The notes under the pieces were generated by a model. It was not told where the DNA came from, did no database searches, and saw only the letters and a list, made by a program, of their open reading frames with translations. A program made the translations under genes and the position numbers. 6,725 bases of DNA from Acidaminococcales bacterium (GTDB taxonomy: Bacteria; Bacillota; Negativicutes; Acidaminococcales; JAISLQ01): positions 1-6,725 of the forward strand of contig JAISPA010000186.1 of assembly GCA_031275255.1 (NCBI GenBank). The letters are read 5' to 3'. Each line of letters opens with the position of its first letter. Positions within the stretch are counted from its first letter, which is position 1. Shown here in pieces: positions 1-6,702 of the stretch.

Positions 1-29
1 AAATAGCGGCCAGCCTTGTTCCCGCGTAA
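1..29 (+). CDS. Possible C-terminal end of an upstream gene (partial)
   Basis: One frame is open from the window edge and ends in TAA at 27-29, giving the tail I-A-A-S-L-V-P-A. The stop lies 26 bases before the next start codon, which is the spacing expected within an operon. Eight codons are too few to assign a family, and the open frame could be chance. It is listed because it would mean that the operon starts outside the window. Confidence 0.3.
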
Positions 30-41
30 AAAATCAAGGCC

Positions 42-49
42 GAGGAGGT
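42..49 (+). promoter_or_regulatory. Ribosome binding site of the Ldh_2-family gene
   Basis: GAGGAGGT lies 6 bases upstream of the ATG at 56. The reading frame stays open upstream to the window edge, so this site is what fixes the start at 56. A small inverted repeat (GCCTTG 13-18, CAAGGC 35-40) sits directly upstream and leaves the site itself unpaired. Confidence 0.8.
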
Positions 50-55
50 AATAAA

Positions 56-1103
56 ATGGCGGACGAGACTGTTATAAATGCGGAAAGACTGCAAAAATTC
101 AGTTTGAGAATATTACAAAAAGTGGGTCTGAGCGGCGCCGACGCCGCCACGCTTGCAGACTCTCTGCTCTGCGCGGAATTGCGGGGCGTAAGTTCACACG
201 GCCTAACCAGGCTGGCAAGTTATATTGACCGCATCTGCGCCGGCGTTATGGCCGTCAACCCGGAAATGACGCTGGAAAAAGACCTGCCGGCATCAGCCAT
301 GCTCAACGCAAACAACGGTTTCGGCCAGATTGCCGGTGTTAAGGCAATGGATATAGCCGTCAGGAAAGCCAAAAATACCGGCGCGGCCGCCGTCGCAGTA
401 AAGAATTCCAATCATTTCGGTATAGCCGCCTACTATGGTTTGCGCGCAATAAAAGAAAACATGATCAGTTTGGTTATCACAAATTCCTCCCCCCGCCATG
501 ACGCCGTACAACACAAAAATCCCGCTCATAGGCACAAACCCTCTCTCCATCGCCATTCCAGCCGGCAAAGAAAAACCCATCGTTTTGGATATGTCCACAT
601 CCCTGGTCGCAAGAGGCAAAATCCGCTACGCCGCCCTTGTCGGCCAGAAAATACCTATCGGCTGGGCCGTTGATGCGCACGGTATTCCCACCGAAGATGC
701 CAAAGCCGCCCTGAAAGGCAGCCTGGAGCCTATAGGCGGGCCCAAAGGGGCCGGATTGTCTTTGTGCATTGACATCTTATGCGGCATATTAACAGGCACC
801 GCCCTGACAGGGGAAGTGCTTAACATTACGGATATTTCCGGACCGTCCAGAACAGGGCATCTATTTATCGCTCTTAACATCGCCGCTTTCATAGATCCCC
901 AAATTTTCGAAGACAATATGGATGCGGTTATCGCCAAAATCAAAGGCTTGCCGTCCGCCAACGGCGGACCTGTATACATGCCGGGTGAAATTGAGTTCAG
1001 CCTGCAAACCCAGCGGTTGCGGGAAGGTGTGCCTTTAGCGGGCGACGTGCTGCAAGAACTTGACCGTTTAGCGGAAAAGTACGGAGAAGCGAGATTATTG
1101 TAA
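56..1103 (+). pseudogene. Malate/L-lactate dehydrogenase family (Ldh_2) oxidoreductase, frameshifted
   Basis: This is an NAD(P)-dependent 2-hydroxyacid dehydrogenase of the Ldh_2 fold, the family of malate, ureidoglycolate, sulfolactate and 2,3-diketogulonate oxidoreductases; it would act in the cytoplasm. The first part (56 to about 491) carries the GVSSHGLTR motif with His48 and Arg52, and NSNHFG with His120. The second part (495-1103) carries GTNPLSIAIPAGK, the VLDMSTS and VARGKIR segments and a GGPKGAGL turn. The two parts lie in different frames: codons read N-S-S-P up to 493, and homology resumes at GCC (495), so one C in the C6 run 489-494 is extra. Removing it gives about 348 residues, the usual family length. 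As written, the first frame runs on out of family to a stop at 671-673. The ATG at 498 has no ribosome binding site, so a separately translated C-terminal half is unlikely. The family is clear, the substrate is not. Confidence 0.88.
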
Positions 1104-1118
1104 AAAGGAGAAGCAGTT

Positions 1119-2000
1119 TTGCAAACAAAAATTGGTTTTATCGGTTTTGGCGAGGCAGCCTTTTATATTGCCAAAGGCTTGTCCGGTCAGGGAATGGCCG
1201 TCGGCGCCTACGACAGATACAGTATGGTAGCGCAGCAATCAGAACTCATTCAAAAAAGAGCGAGAGAAGCCAGGGTAAATATCTATCCCGGCATGAAAGA
1301 ACTGATCGAGGCGTCTGATATTATCATTTCCGCGGTAAGCGCGAGCCTGGTCGTTTGCTTGGCGCAAGCCAGCGCTTCTTACCTCAAAGCGGGTCAGTTT
1401 TATGTGGATATAAACGCGGCCGGCACGGATACAAAAGTAATCGCGGACAAAATTATTTCACCGCACGCCCTGTTTGTTGACGCTGCCGTTATGGGGCCTG
1501 TGCCCACGAGCGGACACAAGGTGCCCATCCTGGTCTCCGGCGGCGGCGCCGCCGGCTTTATAGAAAAGATGCGGCCCTACGGCATGAATATTGCCATGCT
1601 GGACGGCCCGGCCGGTAAAGCCTCTGCTTCTAAAATGTTCCGCAGTATCTTCATGAAAGGGTTTGTAACCTTATTAATAGAAACCGTGGTGGCGGGACGC
1701 GCCTATAATATTGAAGACGATATCCTGGCTTCCATAAATACGACGCTGACGGAAAGCCCCTTGCCCAATGTTATCAACAGCCTGCTTGCACGCGGTGTTA
1801 TCCATTCGGAACGCAGAGAACATGAAATGGACGAGGTAATAGCCGCTCTCAGGAATCTAAATCTGGACAGCACCATGTCGGAGGCGACAAAGACCAAGCT
1901 CAGATGGTGTACAAACCTTAGATTCAAAGAATATTTTCAGGGAGTACCGCCGAAAGATTTTCACGAAATTTTCAAGGTTACGGATAAGTTACTTAAATAA
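1119..2000 (+). CDS. 6-phosphogluconate dehydrogenase-like NAD(P) oxidoreductase, DUF1932-type C-terminus
   Basis: This is an intact 293-residue cytoplasmic dehydrogenase of the beta-hydroxyacid dehydrogenase superfamily. The N-terminal Rossmann domain (about 1-165) opens with GFIGFGEAA (Gly6, Gly9, Gly11). Asp32 closes the second strand (AYDR), which in this superfamily often indicates NAD rather than NADP preference. A PGLKAGQ-like strand and turn is visible as Y-L-K-A-G-Q near 88-93, followed by VDINAAG. GPAGKASASKMFRS places Lys172 where the family's catalytic lysine sits. The all-helical C-terminal part (about 180-265) resembles DUF1932 proteins, as recalled from the family. The start is TTG, chosen because AAGGAG (1105-1110) lies 8 bases upstream and the glycine motif follows at once. 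It starts 15 bases after the stop of the Ldh_2 gene, so the two are probably co-translated. The hydroxyacid substrate is unknown. Confidence 0.85.
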   Translation: MQTKIGFIGFGEAAFYIAKGLSGQGMAVGAYDRYSMVAQQSELIQKRAREARVNIYPGMKELIEASDIIISAVSASLVVCLAQASASYLKAGQFYVDINAAGTDTKVIADKIISPHALFVDAAVMGPVPTSGHKVPILVSGGGAAGFIEKMRPYGMNIAMLDGPAGKASASKMFRSIFMKGFVTLLIETVVAGRAYNIEDDILASINTTLTESPLPNVINSLLARGVIHSERREHEMDEVIAALRNLNLDSTMSEATKTKLRWCTNLRFKEYFQGVPPKDFHEIFKVTDKLLK

Positions 2001-2264
2001 TGTTGTTCCCCGGTTAAAACATGGATAAGATTTACAAGCTGCTTTGCCGCCCTACGAGGCGCAAGCCGCAGGCGTGCGCTCCGGCAGAATGCTTGCCTTC
2101 CTTGGCGCATTCGGCATTTGGCCGTCCATAGCCTTCAAAGGTTCGGCGAGGATTTCAAGCAAAGCAGTGTGGCAAATCAGCTGTAAAGACGCCGTGCTTT
2201 TAGCCGGAGAACAGTGTAAGCCTGCCGCTTGTGCTAAAACCATCTTCTGAAAGCGAAAGCTACC
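2001..2264. other. Unusually long intra-operon spacer with hairpin-rich block
   Basis: Other gaps in this operon are 15 to 84 bases; this one is 264. No protein family is recognisable. Open frames exist on both strands (2044-2250 on +, part of 2052-2468 on -), but neither has a ribosome binding site or family resemblance, and the latter overlaps the lactonase gene. Visible structure: hairpin 1 (2059-2079, GCGCA/TGCGC plus GCC/GGC around a GCA loop with one A.G mismatch); hairpin 2 (2087-2112, GAATGC/GCATTC plus GCC/GGC, 6-base loop, 2-base bulge); hairpin 3 (2198-2239, where GCTTGT and GCTAAAA pair with GTAAGC and TTTTAGC across an 11-base bulge). No T-run follows any of them, so they are not terminators. 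A small mobile repeat or a structured RNA element are the main options; neither is shown. Confidence 0.5.
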
Positions 2265-3131
2265 ATGGCAAAGACAGTAAATCACATACCGGAAGATATA
2301 CAGCCGAATTCGCAAAAAACTCCGCCGCGCGCGGCCGACTGTCATTTGCACATTGTTGACGGGCGGTTTCCGCTGGTTGCCAAAGCCGCCGCCCCGCCTG
2401 ACGCAACTTTGGCAGACTATCGCTTGCTGCAAAAGCGGCTTGGCACGGAGAAAGCTGTAATAGTGCAAGCTAAATGTTTTGGCACAGACAACAGTTGCAT
2501 CTTATCAGCAATAGAAGAATTGGGAAAAGAAAAAGCCAGAGGCGTCGCGGTCGTGCATCCGGATACTAGCAAGGCCGAGCTATGCGATTTGGATAAACGC
2601 GGCGTTACCGGCATACGTTTCAGCGTTTGGAATCACCACGACGCCGTAACAAGCATAGATATGATAGAGCCCTTAGCCAAACGGATCGCCGATTTTGGCT
2701 GGCATGTGCAGTTACTCATGCTTGGCGGACAAATAGCTGCAAACGCGCCTATGCTGGACAGGCTTCCCTGCCCCCTGGTTTTTGACCACATGTGCCGTCT
2801 GCCTTTGGAATCTGGCGTTAACCATCCATCTTTCAAAATCGTTTGCCATCTGCTGGAAAAAGGCAATACCTGGATCAAACTGTCGGCGGCCTACCAAAAC
2901 AGACTGATAGGAGCACCCTCTTATGCGGATGCCGGTATAATCGCCAAGGCTTTTGCCGCAATCGCGCCGGAAAGAGTGGTATGGGGAAGCGATTGGCCGC
3001 ATGTTACGGAAAAAATAAAACCTGACGGCGCATTTTTGCTCAAATTGCTGGAAGAATGGTTTAACGACGAAAATATGTTGAAAAAAATTTTAGCGGACAA
3101 CCCGGCCGCTCTTTACAAATGGCCGGTCTGA
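2265..3131 (+). CDS. Amidohydrolase, 2-pyrone-4,6-dicarboxylate lactonase (LigI)-like
   Basis: This is an intact 288-residue TIM-barrel metal-type hydrolase of the amidohydrolase superfamily. The closest remembered relatives are LigI-type lactonases, which open 2-pyrone-4,6-dicarboxylate, and galactarolactone-type enzymes. Visible motifs: ADCHLHIVD with His27 and His29 on strand 1; LQKRLGTEKAVIVQ and FGTDN, typical of this clade; HVQLLM after the GIRFSVW strand; VFDHM with His175; and GSDWPH with Asp243, the catalytic acid position. Length fits the family (about 280-300). The ATG at 2265 is the only start before the HxH motif in a usable position, and the frame is closed by TAA at 2235-2237. 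No good ribosome binding site precedes it, unlike all its neighbours. It sits between a dehydrogenase and a deacetylase-like enzyme, which suggests lactone or cyclic ester opening in the same pathway. The exact substrate is not determinable. Confidence 0.85.
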   Translation: MAKTVNHIPEDIQPNSQKTPPRAADCHLHIVDGRFPLVAKAAAPPDATLADYRLLQKRLGTEKAVIVQAKCFGTDNSCILSAIEELGKEKARGVAVVHPDTSKAELCDLDKRGVTGIRFSVWNHHDAVTSIDMIEPLAKRIADFGWHVQLLMLGGQIAANAPMLDRLPCPLVFDHMCRLPLESGVNHPSFKIVCHLLEKGNTWIKLSAAYQNRLIGAPSYADAGIIAKAFAAIAPERVVWGSDWPHVTEKIKPDGAFLLKLLEEWFNDENMLKKILADNPAALYKWPV

Positions 3132-3138
3132 TTTTTTT
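3102..3138 (+). terminator. Possible weak terminator/attenuator overlapping the lactonase gene end
   Basis: CCGGCC (3102-3107) can pair with GGCCGG (3121-3126) around a 13-base loop. A run of seven T begins at 3132, five bases after the stem. The gap between stem and T-run and the long loop make it a poor intrinsic terminator. It may lower read-through into the downstream deacetylase and transporter genes. The 5' arm is coding sequence, so the pairing may be incidental. Confidence 0.3.
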
Positions 3139-3174
3139 CGCCGGAAACCCGTGTGAAAACAAAAGAGGTGAAAA

Positions 3175-4313
3175 ATGAAAGTCCAGATAAAAATAACGGA
3201 CGGCACCGTCATAGATCCGGAAAGGAATTTTTGCGGCCCGGCTGACGTCCTGCTGGACGGCTCAAAAGTGGCGGGCATGGAAGAAAATTCTTCCGCAGAA
3301 GCAGAAAAAATTATTAGCGCCGCCGGCTGCCTCGTCCTGCCCGGATTAATAGATTTTCACGCCCATTTGTACGATGGCGGTACCGAAAACGGCGTCTGCG
3401 CCGACCTTGCCTGTCTGCCCATGGGAGTTACCACGGCTGTTGACGCCGGCAGTTGCGGCGCAGACAACTTTGAGGGCTTTATGCGCGCCGTTGTGTCATC
3501 CAACCGCATGCGCATTTTCAGCCTGCTCAACATCTGCCCTGTAGGTCTCGCTACCACCCGCTTCCATGAAGAGTTGCGTCTGGAATATTACGACGAAAAA
3601 GCCATGGCGGAATTGTTCGGGCGCTATAAAAATCATCTGTTCGGCCTAAAGGTGAGGCAATCCAAAGATTTAGCCGGCAACTTGGGTCTCAGCCGCTTCA
3701 GTGCGCCATACAGATAGCGGAACATCTGCGCTGCCAAGTAAGCGTCCACATTACCAATCCTCCGGTCCCTCTGCCGGAACTGGCCGCAATGCTAAGGGCA
3801 GGGGATGTTTTCTGTCACGTCCATCAAGGCGCCGGTCATACAATCCTCGGAAACAACGGCAAAGTCCTTCCTGAAATTGCCGCCGCGCAAAAAAGGGGCG
3901 TCATTTTTGACGCCGCCAACGGACGCAATAATTTTTCTTTCACCGTCGCACAGCAGGCGATCCAGGAAGGGTTTTTGCCGGACGTCATCAGCAGCGACTT
4001 GACGGCCAAAACGCTTTACGGAGATTTTGTTTTCGGTTTACCGTACGTCATGATGAAATATTTGAATATGGGAATGCAGCTTCAGGACGTAATCGCTTCC
4101 TGCACCAGCAACCCAGCCCGGCAAATGGGCCTTAGCGGTAAAATAGGCACGCTTGCCCCGGGAGCTTTCGCGGACGTTGCGGTTTTCCGTCATATCAGGA
4201 AAAAATACGTTATGCATGACAACTCCGGGAAAAGCATAGAAGGGGAACATCTTTTGCTGCCGCAACTTACCGTTCTGAACGGCAAAGTAGTCTTCCGCAG
4301 CATAGAGTTTTGA
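3175..4313 (+). pseudogene. Amidohydrolase/deacetylase family metallohydrolase (Atu3266-type), frameshifted
   Basis: This is a dihydroorotase-like amidohydrolase of the COG3964 kind, whose studied relative Atu3266 removes acetyl groups from acetyl-mandelate and N-acetyl amino acids. The first frame (3175-3717) shows an N-terminal beta-sandwich start (DGTVIDPER), GLIDFHAH with His62 and His64, GVTTAVDAG, and GLKVR with Lys159 at the expected carboxylated bridging lysine. The second frame runs from about 3693 and shows VHITNPP (His192 in corrected numbering), CHVHQG (His215/His217), SSDLT (Asp275), TSNPARQMGL and GTLAPGAFADVAVF. One base is missing between 3682 and 3692, where homology passes from N-L-G-L to P-L-Q-C. 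Corrected length is about 379 residues, normal for the family, and every expected metal ligand is present. GAGG (3165-3168) lies 6 bases before the ATG. As written, translation ends at 3715-3717, before the later metal ligands, so the product would be inactive. Confidence 0.86.
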
Positions 4314-4357
4314 ATCTGCCGCCCGCAGCCAAAAACAAGCGTTTACAATTTAAAATT

Positions 4358-4364
4358 AGGAGGT
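4358..4364 (+). promoter_or_regulatory. Ribosome binding site of the permease gene
   Basis: AGGAGGT is followed by two adjacent ATG codons at 4368 and 4371. The spacing from the core is 4 bases to the first and 7 to the second, so the second ATG is at least as likely to be the true start. The protein differs by one methionine only. Confidence 0.75.
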
Positions 4365-4367
4365 AAC

Positions 4368-5773
4368 ATGATGAAAGCCAGACTTTGGAAAATAGGCGTC
4401 TGCATTTTGGTTCCAGTCATAATCTTATCTTTTCCCATTCCGGAAGGATTAAGCAAAAATGCCTGGCAGCTTTTGGCCGTATATCTGTCCGCCATTTGCG
4501 GCTTGATTTTCCGGCCTTTTGACGAACCGGCGGTATTGCTGGCGGTGATTGCCGCGGCCGGACTAACGCTTGGCGGCATGGGCGGACTGCTCTCAGGTTT
4601 CGGCAGCACAACGGCCTGGTTGGTATTCGCCGCTTTCATGATTGGCACGGCGTTCGTGACAACAGGTTTGGGCAAGCGCATCGCTTTTACCCTGATTGAC
4701 AAATTCGGCCAAACTACCCTCCGTCTCGGCTACGTCGCCGCCGTGACGGATTTGATCATCAGTCCGGCTACACCGTCCAATACGGCCCGGACAGGAGGCA
4801 TTGTATATCCGATTTTCCAGAACATTTCCGTCGCCCTTGATTCGCTTCCGGGCGCTACGGCGCGCCGTGTAGGCGCTTATTTGATCATGGTGCTTTACCA
4901 TGTCAGTTTTACCACCGGTTACACTTTTCTCACCGCGATAGCCCCGAACGTGCTGATACTCTCATTTGCCCAAAGTGTCCTGGGTTTCAAGGCGGACTGG
5001 ATAATGTGGGCTACCATTTCCACTCTGCCGGGGCTGGTTAACGTCTTTCTCATCCCATGGGTAATTTACAAAATTTATCCGCCGGATTTAAAGCATATTG
5101 ACAACAAAGCCATTTCCAAAGAACATTTAGCAAAAATGGGTCCCATGACGTTACAAGAAAAATACTTATCCTGTTATTTATTTTGGCCATCCTCGGCTGG
5201 GCTTTGGGTTCTTATCTGAAACTGGACGCCACCGCTGTCGCTGTCGCTTTTGTGGCCGCCGCGCTGCTTACCGGCATCATTACCTGGGAAAATGTCCTAT
5301 CCAATAAAGGCGCCTGGAGTACCTTCACATGGTACGCCGGTACCATAGGGCTGGCCGACGCCTTGACCAAAGCCAAGTTCTTTGAATGGTTCGCAAAAAT
5401 GATTGGGGCGAATATCAATTTTTCCTCCATCCATGTATTTGTCCTCCTGGCCATTTTAGTGTTTTTCACAGTTGTTGTCAGATATGTCTTTTCTTCCATG
5501 GCCACTTTCGTAGCCACGATGATACCAGTACTCTTTACTATCGGCAAGGCGGCCGGCATCCCTACCGTACCGCTGGTTTTCCTTATAGCCTTTGCTTCTG
5601 CCTACGGCGGCATGATTACGCATTATAGCGGCCCTCTGGCGGCCATCTTGTTCGGCGCGGGCTATGTCAATCAATTAACCTGGTGGAAAATAGGCGCTTT
5701 TATGGCGTTTATGAGTTTTGTTACTACATTTGCCGTCAGCCTGCCTTACTGGAGTTTGCTTGGTTTATGGTAA
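4368..5773 (+). pseudogene. DASS/SLC13-family anion (dicarboxylate) permease, frameshifted
   Basis: This is an inner-membrane transporter of the divalent anion:sodium symporter/exchanger family (2-oxoglutarate/malate translocator and CitT relatives). It is hydrophobic throughout, with a first membrane segment at about residues 8-24 and many more following. The first half (4368 to about 5161) has F-R-P-F-D-E-P after segment 2 and the signature T-P-S-N-T-A-R-T-G-G with Ser137-Asn138-Thr139. The second half (from about 5162) begins I-L-I-L-L-F-I-L-A-I-L-G-W and has the second repeat's T-H-Y-S-G-P and F-G-A-G-Y motif. The halves are in different frames: the A5 run at 5158-5162 needs one more A, after which GAA AAA ATA CTT reads through. 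Corrected length is about 468 residues, normal for the family. As written, the first frame stops at 5217-5219, leaving out the second half of the transport core. It is probably the uptake system of this operon. Substrate and coupling ion are unknown. Confidence 0.88.
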
Positions 5774-5842
5774 AATTTTACGGAAAAAAGGATGGTGATA
5801 AGCACAAAAGCCTATTTTTTTAATATCCTGCCGAAAAATTAA

Positions 5843-5849
5843 AAGGAGG
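5843..5849 (+). promoter_or_regulatory. Ribosome binding site of the DJ-1/PfpI gene
   Basis: AAGGAGG lies 8 bases before the ATG at 5858, an optimal arrangement. The preceding 84-base gap is A/T-rich, and I see no convincing promoter or terminator in it, so the gene is most simply read as the last member of the operon. Confidence 0.75.
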
Positions 5850-5857
5850 AATATCTT

Positions 5858-6370
5858 ATGCCCAAGGCGATTATGTTTGTTGAGGCCGCGTTTCACGATG
5901 CGGAAGCGCTCTATCCGTACTACCGCATGCAGGAAGCCGGGTACAAGGTTGATATTGTAGCTCCGGTCAAAGGGGCCGTTTACACAGGTAAATTCGGCTA
6001 TCCGCTTACGGCCGATCTTTCCCCTGAGGATGTGAAGCTTGACGAATACGACGTTATTATTATCCCGGGAGGACACGCGCCTGACCGTATGCGTCTAAGT
6101 ACCGGGCTAGTGACGCTGGTCAAAGAAGCTCACGCCAAAGGCAAAGTAGTGGCCGGAGTATGTCACGGCCCCCAAATGCTGATTGAGGCCGATTTGCTGC
6201 GCGGCCGTAAAGTAACTTGCTGCAAGCAGCTTGTTACGGACGTACGTAATGCCGGAGCCGTCTTTGTTGATGCCCCAGCTGTTTCCGACGGCAAACTGGT
6301 TTCCTCCCGCACGCCGGCTGATTTACCTGATTTTTGCAAGGAAATTCTACGTATTTTGGAAAAAGCTTAA
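5858..6370 (+). CDS. DJ-1/PfpI family protein (class I glutamine amidotransferase-like)
   Basis: This is an intact 170-residue cytoplasmic protein of the DJ-1/PfpI superfamily, whose members include PfpI, YhbO and YraA. The nucleophile elbow is A-G-V-C-H-G-P, with Cys102 followed by His103. Glu16 in F-H-D-A-E-A-L is the conserved acid that contacts the cysteine in relatives. D-V-I-I-I-P-G-G (65-72) is the strand and oxyanion-loop motif, and S-S-R-T-P-A-D-L-P near the C-terminus is typical of the PfpI branch. Family activities reported include peptidase, glyoxalase/deglycase and hydratase reactions, and the deglycase claim is disputed, so no reaction is assigned. Length is standard. It ends the operon, 84 bases after the permease. 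A role in handling a reactive carbonyl intermediate, or an isomerase/hydratase step, would fit the context but is inference. Confidence 0.88.
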   Translation: MPKAIMFVEAAFHDAEALYPYYRMQEAGYKVDIVAPVKGAVYTGKFGYPLTADLSPEDVKLDEYDVIIIPGGHAPDRMRLSTGLVTLVKEAHAKGKVVAGVCHGPQMLIEADLLRGRKVTCCKQLVTDVRNAGAVFVDAPAVSDGKLVSSRTPADLPDFCKEILRILEKA

Positions 6371-6391
6371 AGGTAAAACTTCATAGCTGAA

Positions 6392-6422
6392 CACCCGGGA
6401 GAGCTTTTTGCTTTCTCAGGCG
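6392..6422 (+). terminator. Possible hairpin terminator after the operon (weak)
   Basis: GGGAGAGC (6397-6404) pairs with GCTTTCTC (6410-6417) over 8 positions, two of them G.U, around a loop of five T. The stem can extend outward with mismatches to 6392/6422. It lies 26 bases after the last stop codon. Only three T follow the stem, so it is weak as an intrinsic terminator, although its position is right. Confidence 0.35.
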
Positions 6423-6522
6423 TTTAGCCCATGGCGCCCTCCAAAAAACTCCTTTTGACGACGAAATCTCTCATGTTTTAAAATTTGAACTTTTCAGGCC
6501 GCGCACCGCTTGCAATTTATAA

Positions 6523-6552
6523 TTGACAAAGACAAGAAAAATACTTTATAAT
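6523..6552 (+). promoter_or_regulatory. Sigma-70-type promoter of tRNA-Ala
   Basis: TTGACA (6523-6528) and TATAAT (6547-6552) match both consensus hexamers exactly, with an 18-base spacer. The tRNA begins 29 bases after the -10 box, which leaves a short 5' leader for RNase P to remove. A second TATAAT (6518-6523) overlaps the -35 box but has no suitable -35 of its own. Confidence 0.85.
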
Positions 6553-6581
6553 TAGAAACACTGAAAAAAGTATAACGATGT

Positions 6582-6657
<76 letters not shown>

Positions 6658-6666
6658 GACAAAAAC

Positions 6667-6702
6667 GCGGCTTTTGGGGTTTCCCAAAGGCCGCTTCTTT
6701 TT
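6667..6702 (+). terminator. Intrinsic terminator of tRNA-Ala
   Basis: A 12-base-pair stem (6667-6678 with 6683-6694, one G.U pair) closes a four-base loop and is followed directly by TTCTTTTT (6695-6702). It begins ten bases after the CCA end of the tRNA. Stem strength, short loop and T-tract make it a textbook rho-independent terminator. Confidence 0.93.

Noticed and set aside
2044..2250. 68-codon + strand open frame with a TTG start in the spacer
   Set aside because: No ribosome binding site, no family resemblance, and it coincides with the hairpin-rich block. Kept as unexplained sequence, not as a gene.
2001..2264. Integron attC site or insertion-sequence remnant in the spacer
   Set aside because: No GTTRRRY/RYYYAAC core pair, no transposase fragment and no clear target duplication at the ends.
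2052..2468. 138-codon open frame on the minus strand
   Set aside because: It overlaps the first 200 bases of the well-supported lactonase gene, has no clear ribosome binding site and shows no recognisable family. It is better explained as a by-product of the + strand gene and the structured spacer.
489..5162. Programmed ribosomal frameshifting at the three breaks
   Set aside because: The CCC-C site in the first gene could slip, but the A5 site is not a proper X-XXY-YYZ heptamer in frame, and the third has no slippery sequence. Three programmed shifts in one metabolic operon would be without precedent that I know of; simple indels are more likely.
489..5162. Phase variation through homopolymer tracts
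   Set aside because: Runs of six C and five A are short for slipped-strand switching, and metabolic enzymes are unusual targets for it.
6424..6474. 16-codon minus-strand open frame with purine-rich stretches inside
   Set aside because: Too short, no supporting homology and no ribosome binding site before its first ATG; the AGGAG-like sequences lie inside the frame.
6455..6482. Second promoter upstream of tRNA-Ala (TTGACG, then TTTAAA after 16 bases)
   Set aside because: The -10 match is poor, and a fully consensus promoter stands just downstream.
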